NCBI GenBank assembly: GCA_033182465.1
Contig: CP137322.1
Span: forward strand, 434,001 to 498,000
Reading direction: 5' to 3'
DNA length: 64,000 bases
Origin: Sanghuangporus weigelae
Lineage: Eukaryota; Basidiomycota; Agaricomycetes; Hymenochaetales; Hymenochaetaceae
This document shows positions 1 through 11,165 of the stretch, piece after piece; positions within the stretch are counted from its first letter, which is position 1; the number at the start of each line of letters is the position of its first letter. The notes below the pieces were generated by a model, which was not told the DNA's origin, searched no databases, and saw nothing but the letters and a program-made list of their open reading frames with translations. A program made the position numbers and the translations under genes.

Positions 1-1052
1 AGTAGGGGAACGGCAGTGTATCTGTCGTATTATCCCGAAAGGAGAGCTCTCGTTGCGGTCAAAATCAGTTGGCCTGCGGCAAGACGTCTTTCGGAGGTGG
101 AGATATTGAATAAAGCGCGGGCCGTGCTGCGGAAGGTCGATGCGGATCCTAATTTCAAGAAGAAATACGGTGATAGGAAGCTCGAGGACTCCTTGCCTGT
201 CATAATCGGACAAAAGGACATCGACGATCTGAAGAAAGAATTGTCATTCAGATGGGCGACGCAGGAGTTTTACACGAACTTTGACGAAGCGTGGAATCGA
301 ATTTGCCGAGCAATAATCATGGAACTCCTCCGTCCTTTGTTTTCAGTAACGGATCTGGATCAATTCAAGGAAGCGATTCGGGATATTGTGCTAGGTGAGT
401 ATAGTAGCCATCGGATGACTCTTGTTGAGCTGACGGCCTTTCCTGCCCAGCCCATCATTTCCTGTTTATCAGCGAAGCTCGAATTCTCCACCGCGATATC
501 AGTCTTCATAACCTCATGGTTCGCTATAACGGCCCTGACAAGATCCATGGTGTTCTCATTGATTTTGACCTGGCCTCGCTGGGTTTACCGACACCTGAGG
601 GACACTTGGGAAGACGGACAGGAACCCGCCCTTACATGTCAGTAGACCTCCTTCGCGAGGAAACGCCTCTGCATCTCGAAAGATTCGACTGGGAATCGTT
701 CTTCTATGTCATTTGCTGGATCGCATCCCACTATTCTGGAGGCGACGCAGTGAAAACTGATGCGTTCAATGAATGGGACGAGCCCGACGATAAAAAGCTC
801 AGGAGTATCAAGAATGAGTTGCTATTCGGGCATAGCGAACCGAATTTGGATAGCGTATTCACGGATTTCTATAAGCCGCTAATCTCGTGGATGGATGACA
901 TTCAGTCGATGTTTCTCGCTGCCGATCAGGCAAGGAAGAAGTTCGAGCGTGTTAAAGCAGCAAACCCCGAAGATTGCTCGCTTGTATTCGATGAGGAGAC
1001 ACTTGGTGGTCATGTTACCTGGGAGAAGTTTTGGGAGATTATAAAAGATTGA
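1..1052 (+). CDS. FunK1-type fungal protein kinase, 3' part (5' end outside window)
   Basis: Exons 1-394 and 451-1052, joined across a 56 bp intron (GTGAGT donor, CAG acceptor). The join is fixed by the frame: it restores the catalytic loop HRDISLHNLMVR that is split in the unspliced reading. Visible kinase motifs are VAVK (ATP-binding lysine), HRD...N (catalytic loop), DFDLAS where most kinases have DFG, and the FunK1-typical DWESFFYVICW. The protein lacks its N-terminal half because the window begins inside the gene. Base 1 lines up with base 25371, and the sequence is a close copy of the full gene at 23889-26425. FunK1 kinases are an expanded basidiomycete family; substrates are not known to me. 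The family is clear. Whether this copy is intact upstream cannot be seen. Confidence 0.88.
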
Positions 1053-1614
1053 TTGTGGCAGAGCGACTCTAGTTTCACAGGTTCCTACTTATTTTTATAT
1101 GAATCTCTTCTCTTTTTTAACCCTTCAATACAGCGCGACTCTAATCGCTATCTGTGTGTTATGTCATCTGCTTTGCTTAACTGTTTTGCATCAGTGTCAT
1201 GTACTGTACTAATAGAGCATTCCTGTAATATGCATTCCACCCACCGACGACCTGGACACAATCTATCTACAACTTTATGTACCATTTGAGCGATTATACT
1301 CCTTTTTTCGACGATCTGAAGTCATTTCGCGATCGAAAACCTCGGGATAGGTAGTAATCATCCTATACATTAGGAGCCCTTCAACGCTTGTAGTATACGT
1401 CGGGCCATGCTTTAGCAATACTTAGCTTCTAGAGATGAAGGGATGATAAGCGTCGTGCGCGTGCATAGATGCTCATTCATAAATAAACCAATTATTTTAT
1501 TGCTGGAGGATTGTCTACGAGGTACAGCTCGAAGAGCAAGACAGCCTACAAATTAAGTACGCAACTCAGACGATAAATCCGATCCTGCAGGACCCTGTCC
1601 ACCACAGTCCACCA
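1053..1614 (+). other. Duplicated 3' flank of FunK1, no gene
   Basis: Non-coding. The first part (to about 1310) is nearly the same as the flank after the second FunK1 copy (26426 onward). The last 150 bases instead resemble the spacer between array units at about 28125-28240. This shows a segmental duplication that includes the downstream sequence. Confidence 0.7.
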
Positions 1615-1793
1615 TCATTTCTCTAAAATCTGCCAGAATTTGTCCCAAGTAACCCGACCACCGAGTGTCTCATGAAATACAAATGTGTCTTCTTCAAGGT
1701 TTGCAGCCTTAGCACACTCGAATTTCTTCCTTGCTTGGTCGGCAGCGAGAAACATCAACTACATATCTTGAATCCACATGCAGATTAGTGGCT
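1615..1793 (-). pseudogene. FunK1 C-terminal fragment
   Basis: Read on the minus strand this gives the FunK1 C-terminal tail: MFLAADQARKKFE-like residues, then ETLGGRVTWDKFWQILEK and a stop. It matches the 3' end of the minus-strand copy at 28241. There is an in-frame TAG where the related copies have a glutamine-type codon, and the similarity stops near 1793. It is a remnant, tail-to-tail with the gene at 1-1052, the same geometry as 26425/26973. Confidence 0.8.
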
Positions 1794-2278
1794 TATTACG
1801 ATTCCAGTTAGGAATCGTCTGTTCCTGGTGGGGAATTATTACCTGTTTTAGTCAAAGTTGTTTCCCACGCCGGTTAATCGATTTAACCAGTCCTTTCCTG
1901 TGCTGTGTTTCATTCATTCATTCGATGCTGTGTTTCATTCATTCATTCATTCAATGCTGTGTTTCATTCCTCATTTGCATTTGCTTCTTCTCGTCAAGCT
2001 ACTATGAACTACTATTCCATCTTCGCACGTCATACCAGAGCTGATTCATTGAGTTTGGACTGCATAACAATATGAGAAACTTTCTTTCTGTTCATTTCGT
2101 TTTTTTCCCCTCATTTTTCAACCTTATCACACATTTTTGACTGTGTACAGTATGCGTATTAAGTTGTGAATGCTCTATTCATCTACATTGTGGTCATCGC
2201 ATACACATTTGAACTTCATGATCTTAGAGTTCGCCAATTTTCACTTCAACTTTTTGTTAGGCAGTGAGACTAACAGAC
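1794..2278. other. AT-rich spacer with short repeats, no gene
   Basis: Between the FunK1 fragment and the repeat mosaic. I see only the ATTC-rich simple repeat (1902-1976) and no supportable gene. A TGTTAGGCAG string near 2255 also occurs at 19653, where it begins an LTR-like sequence. Confidence 0.5.
1902..1976 (+). repeat. ATTC microsatellite inside a larger tandem repeat
   Basis: The string GCTGTGTTTC followed by several ATTC units occurs three times in a row with 2-5 ATTC units each. It is a simple tandem repeat with variable unit number. Confidence 0.85.
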
Positions 2279-3085
2279 TGAAAGGATCCGCTCAAAATCT
2301 TGCATCAGGATCTATGCAATCAACAGATTTACACAATTGGCTATCTAAATGGGACCGATAACCAAGCCAGCTATCACGGGCCCAAGCGATCGAGCGGCCC
2401 AGACAACAGTAACCTGTTACCACCCGAGCGCTAGAAGCACCAAAACGGATACGTAACCCTGCTAATAGCTAACATCGCCAACCGCCTATAACCGCGGACT
2501 ACCACTCTAATGCCGCCGACTGAACAACTGGAGTAACTTTGATCAAAGAAGCAATCAAACTCCTTAAAAGTCCAGAAGCACAACTACTAAAGCCTAAACG
2601 CTAAAAGGCTAAAGGCTAATAAGGTTTATAGAGACCTCACTGGCATTTCAACACTGTCAAGTCTGTGCTCAAGTTTACATGGTCCTTTATGAGGTATACT
2701 ACATAGTATGCATGTCAACCGCTGGCATTCGTGACTGTCACATCGAAACCGAGCGACACCTTCAAGATACAATGCATTCCAATCCACCAAACCTAGTAGT
2801 ACCCAAGAAATAAGAGGAACTCACAATCACAGCTCGAACCCCTTGAACTGTGAACCCGATAACTTGGAGGATAATTGGATGGTATAGACCGGAGTTGCAC
2901 ACACCATGTCCAGCATCTACGATACAAGCAAACCTCTACTTACCGAGAGACGTGAACCTGAAGACCAAGCAGTTACAACTCCTCAGTTACAACTCCTTAT
3001 ACAATGAAGGATATGGTATTACATTTAAGACATACGATACGAAGGCAAAGCATGGCTAGTCACCAGAACCCAGCAGAACCCGCTG
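2279..3085 (-). repeat. Mosaic block A, inverted copy
   Basis: The reverse complement of 20826-21616, recognisable over its whole length with scattered substitutions. It holds no credible gene. It is the outermost block of the left arm of the large inverted structure. Confidence 0.85.
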
Positions 3086-3370
3086 TAGTGTGCTGCACTT
3101 GCCTGTACCGGTACATCGGTACAGGCCCCTCAGTACTCTATACAGTATACCATCGTGCGGCGACCGTTACACCTCCACCACTCCTTATGACTATCCGACC
3201 GCCGCTCCTCAATTCACCGCTCGACCAATAGGGCCGCCAACTCCCCTCATTTGAAAGTGGGTTCGGCCTCTCTCGAACCAGACACCCTTAGAACAACCTC
3301 CAGACAGTCAAGAAAAATGAGGTTACTCCGGGCATCAGTTCAAGCAGACAAGTGACATCCGTCGGACTGC
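3086..3370 (+). repeat. Mosaic block B
   Basis: Same orientation as 12661-12960 and inverted relative to 22131-22500. It begins TGTAGTG(T/C)GC, then a GCCTGTACCG hairpin (3101-3126), then CAGTACTCT.TACAGTATACC. No coding potential seen. Confidence 0.85.
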
Positions 3371-3660
3371 TGCCGCTGTCGGTCGGCGGTGTCGTATCTG
3401 AAGGTGCTACAGATGTCCGTCCTACTAAGGGTGCTGAATGTATGAAGGAACCTCCAAAAATGAGATGCCGACGATATCAGACTCTCAAAGACCTACTACC
3501 CGGCAGGTGCCAGGAACCGTCGGAGACGTAATGGATGGGTCTAAGGATGCCGCTGGATAGAGGGAATAGGATAACAGGGCCGCCGCTCAAAAGGGGGGGA
3601 TCACAAGAGGCTGCCGATGTGGTATAAACTCGGCCACAGGAAGGTATGAAGTGTATAAGA
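3371..3660 (-). repeat. Mosaic block C, inverted copy
   Basis: The reverse complement of 19292-19575. A third copy in plus orientation lies at about 10905-11165. No gene. Confidence 0.85.
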
Positions 3661-3957
3661 TGAATATAAAGGATAAAATGGAGTGAGTGGCTGGAGAAGG
3701 CGCCGCTGGGTCGTCTGATAGGATGCCTGGGTCGTCGGATGGCCGCCGACGTCGAATAGAGGGGTGCCGGACTGAGGGGGAGGCCGCAGGAATCCGCCGC
3801 AGTAGCGTAAACGCGATAGATGAAAGGAAAAGACCGTATAAGATCAATATATGGGATAAACTGGAGTGAAAGGCTGGAAAGGGTGCCGCAGAGGAGTCTG
3901 ATAGGAAGCCTGGGTCGTCAGATGGCCGCCGACGTCGAATAGAGGGGCGCCGGATCA
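3661..3957 (-). repeat. Mosaic block D, inverted copy with internal duplication
   Basis: The reverse complement of 17490-17789, and of about 10580-10890. The block holds two diverged copies of a sequence containing GCCGCCGACGTCGAATAGAG about 180 bases apart, so it is itself a tandem duplication. Confidence 0.8.
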
Positions 3958-5345
3958 CTGAACGTCAGAGCGGCAGAGGCGTACCGGAGGCGGCGAAGGC
4001 AAGTAGAATGTGGAGTCAAACAAGAGGAGATGTCAAGGATAGTATATAGTCAAGGGGGAGGCTCAGTACATGGGGGGAGACTCAGAGTGAGGGATATCTC
4101 GAACTCTGGCGCTCGGTCTGGTACATGCTCTTGGAACCCTCGCTAGGCTTGGAATCCTCGCTCGGCTTGGAATCCTTTTTTCTACAAGCTAGTATAAGCT
4201 CTATATATATACTCTACTGCTGTCGCCGACACATCCTACTGTCTGACAACATCTCCTGAGTCATCTGGGTCGCCAAGGGCCGCTGCCGGAGCGCCCAGGT
4301 GAAACCTGAGAGCGGCAACGTGAGGGGGGCATCCAATCACATGAAATATTGAGTATCTGCAATAACACGGGCGCCGGCGGAGTTGGGCTTGGCGGCGCGA
4401 GTCGGTGGCTTGGCACGCCGATGTACCACATGCCTACCTTCCATACATGGTCTAATGGGGGCCGCCGCGTCAGGGGGAAGTCGGGAAACCTCGGAACCGA
4501 TGATCGGAGGCTGATATCGCATATATGAGACAAAGGGCGCATCAGCCGATGTCCCTGAGGTGTCCGATGCATCGGCGGCACTCAATACAGAGTGTGGGCG
4601 ATCCCTAGTGACTAATATGAGTGGCTGGAGCGGCAGTGCTGTGGGGGACTGCTGGACTGGTGGCAGATACATCGTAATGAGGCATGTAAGCACATATGAC
4701 AATATATAGCTCCCTAGACAATGGGGGACTGCTTGGTAAGCTGTAGGAGGCGTCGGCGAGGGTACCTGAGGATGTCTGAGTGTCCGCCGCATTGATCGGC
4801 GCCAAGGGGGGCCGACTCAGAGGCATCCAGAGTCGCCGCACGGCTATACGTATGGTAAATCATAAGATCGGCGGCACGTAGTCACTGAGGGATGTGTCCT
4901 ATAGTGCCTGGTGCTGGGTAGGAGCTGTCGGCGAGGGTACCTGAGGATGTCTGAGTGTCCGCCGCATTGATCGGCGCCAAGGGGGGCCGACTCGGAGGCA
5001 TCCAGAGTCGCCGCACGGCTGTACGTATGGTAAATCATAAGATCGGCGGCACGTAGTCACTGAGGGATGTGTCCTATAGTGCCTGGTGCTGAGTAGGAGC
5101 TGTCGGCGGACCTGTCTGAGTGTCGGGGAGCCATCGGCGGATCGATCTGGGTCATAGGAGGGCGCCGCAGTACAGTACGTGTACTGGAATCAGTGGAAAC
5201 GTGCTCAAATGGTGTCTCGAGTGCAGTAGGAGTATGCCCTCACACTCTGAGGTGTCAGCGGTGCTGGGATATGGTATCTGCAGTATAGGGGGGGCCATAG
5301 TATGAGTGTACTGGCACAGGAGGGGCCAGTGCGCTACACCGCTCT
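3958..5345 (-). repeat. Mosaic block F, inverted copy
   Basis: The reverse complement of 16235-17370, and more loosely of 9361-10440. A stretch of about 170 bases is tandemly repeated inside it (start near 4740 and again near 4915). A TATATATA string lies near 4205. Open frames here are artefacts of GC-rich repeat sequence. Confidence 0.8.
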
Positions 5346-5523
5346 GCAGTGCCGATGTACCATCACGTCTTCAGTTGCCTCTTTCTACATGCCTGGTGTT
5401 GCCACTTCGCATCTCTGGGCAGCCTCCCCAACCTGCCTTGGCATCATAGACGAGGTACCTGGACCCTCCAGACTTTCCAAACCGAGTACACTTGGCCAGC
5501 CATGTCTTCCGATACACGGGCGC

Positions 5524-6957
5524 TGTCAAGTAGTTTTTGTAATTGATAATATCTATGCAAATAGACTTAACTAATATACTACTTCTGAGTCAACCGGATT
5601 GTTTATGCAATCGGATAGTTTTCCCAGTTGTTCGTTATAAGGCAAGGGTGGTCTAAGTAATAAGATGGCTACCTGATAAATGTATTGGTTTCTGAAAGAT
5701 AGTACTAAGCTCAAGACTGTTCTTGATTACTTAATACACTGAATAACTAAGACTCTGTGTTCTAGTTCTGACTTATGTCTCTGTAGACAAACTGAATTAC
5801 ACTAAGCTCAAGTTGGTTCTTGATCACTTAATGCACTGATTAGCTAAGACTCTGTGTCCTAGCTCTGACTTGTTATATACACAAAGGTGCTTCTGGGAGT
5901 GAGCAATGTAGCTGATACGATAGTACTTGACTGAAATTCTATTTTTTTCTACAGGGCCCAAAGGCTACCCTTTTATAATTTACAGGCTGTGGCTATGCTA
6001 CAAATGAGTCATAAATAGTTTCTACACTAGACCATATAAGATATCAATTTATCTCCTTATGTGTTAGGTCTCGTTACTTATATGTACTAATAACGAATAA
6101 ATATAACTCCTTTCACTACTAGTCATCTCAGTTTAGAATCTTCTAGAATGTCCAAAGATAGAGTGTTCTAGAATGTTCTGGTCTATTCTAGCCCATTCCT
6201 GACTAATGCACATTAATTATAACTCATATCTCCTTATAGTTAGTTCCATTACTACTCTCAATCTGATTGTATCTATGGAGTAGACTAACTTAATCGGTGC
6301 TTGTTGCTTGCTATGGGTATTGACTCAGTCTTCTGAACCTCTCCGTCCTTGGCATGCACTCTGAAACCTTTGCTTTATCCGATGTGTTCTGCTTCTTTTG
6401 ATCGGGCACCTTTTCTATTCATTTATTGTACACCTTGGCATGTCTAGCAGTTTGATAAGAACCCATCAGTGAGTGGAATTATACAATACGCTCTTTATCA
6501 TGCATCTTTGTCCCATGAAAAATATTCCGAATCTACGTCTTCTCTACAAGCATCTTTTGATATTTTGCCGCATGTCTCGTTCTCGTAAAACTTATGAGCC
6601 CATAAGGTAGTTATTCCTTTCTAACTTCATAGATGATCACTTATAGGGTCATATATAGAATCTGGGTCGATCGAAGTACCTCTGTGGAAGTTGAATGAGT
6701 TGTATGGTTCTTTGATGGTTATCGCGTTACTCCTAGAATTGTCCAGTAAGCCCATACATTCTTTACTGTACAAGCAGGTTTCATTCATACATCATTAGAC
6801 GTATCAAATTCAACAATTTTGACGAGGAATGGTGTTATGATAAGTGTTAGAGCATTTTGCAGTATTCATGAACTGTCATGTGTTGTCGTGAATTATGTCT
6901 GTTAGCAATGAGATGTGACCGCTATTAGTTATTATGTAATACATTTATGGCCTGACA
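5524..6957 (+). mobile_element. LTR-type insertion, 1434 bp (solo LTR or non-autonomous)
   Basis: Begins TGTCA and ends TGACA, the inverted TG...CA ends of LTRs. The left flank ends GCGC and the right flank begins GTGC, consistent with a 4 bp target duplication with one C to T change. Empty sites at 8010 and 16068 (GGGCGC followed by CTGG or TTGG) show what the target looked like. It is AT-rich compared with its surroundings and holds no credible open frame. Confidence 0.72.
5703..5872 (+). repeat. Two-copy tandem repeat inside the LTR-type insertion
   Basis: A 72-base sequence beginning ACTAAGCTCAAG (5703-5774) recurs at 5801-5872 with a few changes, giving a period of 98 bases. Such repeats are common in LTR U3 regions. 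Confidence 0.75.
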
Positions 6958-7340
6958 GTGCTTGGGACGTTGCGGCAGATGTATCCACTACAGCGGCGGA
7001 AGTATATCGAACCATACAGCTAATTGAATGTTCGTCAGCTCCTGTCAATTGGTTTATCCAATGTTGGCTGGAAGTTTTACAAGGTCCAAGATACCACGTT
7101 TCATGTTCATACTATGCCGCTTTGCGCACCAAGTCCGTTGTTGGACACAGCGGCCACTAGCGTATTCCCCACTTTAGTATTATTGCCTCCTCTGATGTTT
7201 CATATTCATATGGTGTGACCACTTAGCAATCCGAGTGCGCCCAATGATATGATGTGCCACGCCAATCGCCGCCAGCCCGATCAGCGTGCGCCCGTGTCTT
7301 GGCAGCTTCACGGCATGCCCCGATCGTGCGCCCGTGACAC

Positions 7341-7792
7341 TGTAGACTATCAGACCTTCTTAAGCAGCGGCAAAGGCAGCTGCGTCCGACCACAGGGAGG
7401 CATTGGTGATGTCAAAGATCGGAGAGGTAAGAAAGGGTGCAACTCGCGGCTAGGCCTCCTAGACAGCTCGATGCCGCGGCAAACAATTTGACCCGGAAGC
7501 ACTGCCGCCAATCGGAATGGACGTTTGGTCGTGGGGGAGAGCTCAATCATAAAGACTGGAATACGGTCAGTGTACAGAGAGGCACCGCTAATAGCGCACG
7601 GGATGGATGCGCCGACGATCACCACAAAGAGAGCTCGGTCAGCAATCGAGTGTAAGGTCTTGGCATCGTGGATAAGTAATAGAGCGATGGTGTCAATGGG
7701 TTGTGCAGGCATCGGCGACCACCAGGGGAGTGATGTCCTCGCCGATCACTAAGAGGAGAACTCGGTCGACGATCACTTGTACAGTCTCGGTG
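7341..7792 (-). repeat. Rearranged W fragments
   Basis: 7345-7600 is a diverged inverse of the W end region (about 8960-9172). 7610-7792 matches 9180-9360 in direct orientation. No gene. Confidence 0.65.
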
Positions 7793-9172
7793 TAGTGCGC
7801 CGCACTTGCCTGTACCGGTACGTCGGTACAGGCCCCGCAGTACTCTGTACAGTATACCATCGTGCGCCGACCGCTACACCTCCGCCGCTCCTTAAGACCC
7901 TCCAAACCGCCGCTCTTTGATTCGCGGCTCAACCAATACGTCCGCCGCCCCCCGTCCTTCGAAGACTTCCCAAACCGAGTACGCTTGGCCAGCCGCACTT
8001 TCTGATACACGGGCGCCTGGAACGTTGCAGCGGATGTATCGGCTACGGCGGCGGAAGGATATCGAACCGTATAGCCGATGGAATATTCGTCGGCTCCTGT
8101 TGATTGGCTTATCCGACGTCGGGTAGTGGTTTTACAAGGTCCCAGGTACCACGTTTCATGTTCATACTATGCCGCCTTGTGCGCCGAGTCCGATTGTCGG
8201 ACGCGGCGGCCACTCGCGTATTCCCCTTTTAGTATTATTGCCTCCCCTGACGTTTCATATTCGTGTGGTGCGACCACTTAGCGATCCGAGCGCACCCGAT
8301 GATGATGCGCCGCGCCAATCACCGCCAGCCCGATCAGCGCGCGTCCGTGTCTTGGCAGCTTCGCGGCGCGCCCCGATCTTCGGGTCCGCACCGATTGTGC
8401 GCCTGTGACGCGCCGTCACTGTCGCCGCCTCTGTGACGCTCTTCCCCAGCATTCCCCAGTATATATAGACCTCATGTATGTAGTGTTCAGAAGCAGTAGT
8501 TCAGAATAGATCTCAGTGCACTCCCCTCGTCTCTATTAGCCCTTTTGCTCTCTATCGCCTCCGCCGAAGATCGTGTGCCGACACAAGACGCCGCCCCCGT
8601 TTAAGGGAATAACAGGGGCACGTGCTCACTCGCCACTGCGCAAGTGATCGGCAGAGCTATCCCCCGTCCTGGGAAACGGCAGCGCCATCGCCCTCTTGAC
8701 AATCGGCGACACCGTCGCTCTCCTGGTAATCGGCGACGCCGTCACTCTCCTGGTAATCCGCGACACCGTCGCTCTCCTGGTAATCGGCGACACCGTCGCT
8801 CTCCTGGCAATCGGCGGTACCGTCGCTCTACCAGTAATCGCCGCCGCTCGCAGGACTCGACAGCGCCGGCGCTCTACTGCTTATTCGCGACGCCGACATC
8901 TTGACTCGTCGGCGGCTCTGTCTCGTACATTATTGGCCGCGCCCCCTCTATACGCAGACCATACCATAGCCCTTACGATTGAGCTCTCCCCACGACTGAG
9001 CGCGCATCCCGATCGGCAGCAGTGCTTCCGGGTCGAATTGTCCGCCGCGGCACCGAGCTGTCCAGGAGGGCTAGCCACGAGTTGGATCCCTTCTTACCTC
9101 TCCGATCTTTGACACCGCCGACGCCTCTCTGTGGTCGAACGCCGTCGCCTTCGCCGCTGCTTAAGAGGGTCT
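7793..9172 (+). repeat. Mosaic block W, full copy 1
   Basis: Nearly identical to the W copy made of 13001-13050 plus 14590-15936. It contains the GCCTGTACCG hairpin at 7808-7833, a TATATATAGA box near 8458 and a 27 bp minisatellite at 8701-8835. The TATA box followed by pyrimidine-rich sequence could be a polymerase II promoter, as in an LTR. Long arginine-rich or TV-rich frames are minisatellite artefacts. Confidence 0.82.
8701..8835 (+). repeat. 27 bp minisatellite, five units
   Basis: Five tandem units of 27 bases with core AATCGGCGACACCGTCGCTC. The first four are nearly identical, the fifth is diverged. Units lie head to tail without spacers. Confidence 0.9.
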
Positions 9173-9360
9173 GATAGTCTACATCGGCATCATGGATAAG
9201 TAGTAGAGCTATGGCGTCATCGGGTTGCGAACGTCTGCGATCACCAGGAGAGTGACACCTTCGCCAATCACTAGGAAGAGAACTCGGTCAGCGATTGCCA
9301 GAAGAGCAATGGTGTCGCCGATTGTCAAGAGGGCGATGGCATTGCTGACTCTCAGGACCC

Positions 9361-10440
9361 GGTGTAGCGCACTGGCCCCTCCTGTGCCAGTACACTCATA
9401 CTATGACTCCCTCCCACTACAGGTACCATATCCCAGTGCCACCTACACCTCAGAGTGTGAGGGCATACTTCTACTGCACTCGAGACACCATTTGAGCATG
9501 TTTCCACCAATTCCAGCACATGTACTGTACTGCGGCGCCCTCCTAAGGCCCAGATCTATCTGCCGATGGCTCTCCGACACTCAGTCAGGTCTGCCAACAA
9601 CTCCTACCCAGCACCAGGCACTATAGGACACATCCCTCAGTGACTACAGGCTGCCGATCTTATGATTTACCGTATATACAGCTTTGCGGCGACTCTAGAT
9701 GCCTCTGAGTTGGCCCCCCATGGCGCCGATTGATGCGGCGGACATTCAGACATCCTCAGGTACCTTCGCCGACGCCTCCTACAGCTTACCAAGCAGTCCC
9801 CCATTGCCTAGGGAGCTACATATAGTCATATGTGCTTATATGGCTCATTACGATGTATCTGGCGCCGATCCAGCAGTCCCCCGCAGCACCGCCGCTCCGG
9901 CCACTCATATTAGTCACTAGGGATCGCCTACACTCTGTATTGAGTGCCGCCGATGCATCGGACACCTCAGGAACACTGACTGATGCGCCTCTTGTCTCAT
10001 ATACGTGATATTAGCCTCCGATCATCGGCTCCGACGTTTCCCGACTTTCCCCCGATGCGGCGGCTCCCATTAGACCATGTATGGAAGGTAGGCATGTGGT
10101 ACATTGGCGTGCCAAGCCCCCAACTCGCGCCGCTGAGCCCAACTCCGCTGGCGCCTGTATTATTGCAGATACTTGATATTTCATGCTATTGGATGCCCCC
10201 CCTCACATTGCCACTCTCATATTTCACCTGGGTGCTCCGGCAGCAGCCCTTGGCGACCCAGATGACTCAGGAGATGTTGTCAGACAGTAGGACATGTCGG
10301 CGACAGCAGCAGAGTATATATAGAGCTTATATTAGGTTGGTAGAGGAGGGACAATCATCTTAGAGGAAGAGAGCATGTACCAGACCGAGCGCCGGAGTTC
10401 GAGATATCCCTCACTCTGAGCCTCCCCCTTGACTATATAT
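9361..10440 (+). repeat. Mosaic block F, direct copy 2
   Basis: Matches 16235-17370 in the same orientation and 3958-5345 in inverse orientation. It begins TGTAGCGCACTGGCCCC and carries TATATATAGAGC near 10315. 9173-9360 is a short repeat bridge related to 7660-7792. No gene. Confidence 0.8.
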
Positions 10441-11165
10441 TATCCTTGACATCTCCTCTTGCTTGATTCATCATTATACTTGCCTTCACCACCTCTGATA
10501 CGCCTCGGCCGCTCTGACATTCAGCGAGTGTGTAGAAGCTCGGAATTTAACCCTGAGCTTCCTCTACCTCTCTTGTACCTCATCAGCGCCCCTTTATTTG
10601 ACATCGGCAACCCTTCGGAAACCCAGGCTTCCTATCAGACCCCTCTTCGGCACCCTTTCCAGCCTTTCACTCCAGCTTAGCCTATATACTCGTCTTATAC
10701 AGTCCTTTTCTTTCATCTATTGCGTTTACGCTACTTCGGCAGATTTGTGCGGCGTCCCCCTCACTCCTGTACCCCTCTATTTGACGTCGGCGGCTATCCA
10801 GTGACACAGGCATAGTACCAGACGACCCAGCAGCGCCTTCTCCACTCACTTGCTCCATTTCAGCCCTTATATTCATCTCATACGCTCCTGCTGACCCTGT
10901 GTCCAAGTTTTCACCACGTCGGCAGCCTCCTGTGATCCCCCCTTTTGAGTGGCAGCCCCATTAGCCTATTCCTTTCGTACTTCGGCATCCCTACACCTCT
11001 CCATCACATCTCTGACGGTCCCTGGTATCTGCTGGGTAGTGGGGATTTAGAGTCTGATAGCGTTGGCATCCCGTTTTTGGAGGTTTCTTCATACATTCAG
11101 CACCTTTAGTAGGACGGACATTGGTAGTGCCTTCAGAGACACACACCACCCACTACAGCACTGTA
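10441..11165 (+). repeat. Mosaic blocks D and C, direct copy 2
   Basis: D (about 10580-10890) and C (about 10905-11165) lie in uninterrupted order, the inverse of 3371-3957. This copy shows the arrangement before the insertion that separates D from C at 17790. Confidence 0.8.

Larger units (their letters stand above)
5385..7340 (+). repeat. Mosaic block W, diverged copy split by an insertion
   Basis: Sequence 5385-5523 continues at 6958-7340 and together matches W at about 7955-8410. Many differences are CG to TG or CG to CA changes, for example CCGACGTCGG in W against CCAATGTTGG here. This copy is clearly older or more decayed than the two full W copies. The element at 5524-6957 interrupts it. 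Confidence 0.8.

Noticed and set aside
4261-5038. Several overlapping minus-strand frames with Pro/Ser-rich products
   Set aside because: They repeat with the block F duplications, appear in all copies with stops moved, and show no domain.
8701-8835. CRISPR-like array
   Set aside because: Units are directly adjacent without spacers and the DNA is fungal; it is a minisatellite.
8644-8904. Arg-rich repetitive frame (and the frames on other strands) over the 27 bp minisatellite
   Set aside because: The repeat period of 27 bases opens all frames; there is no conserved start or context, and the same happens in the second W copy.
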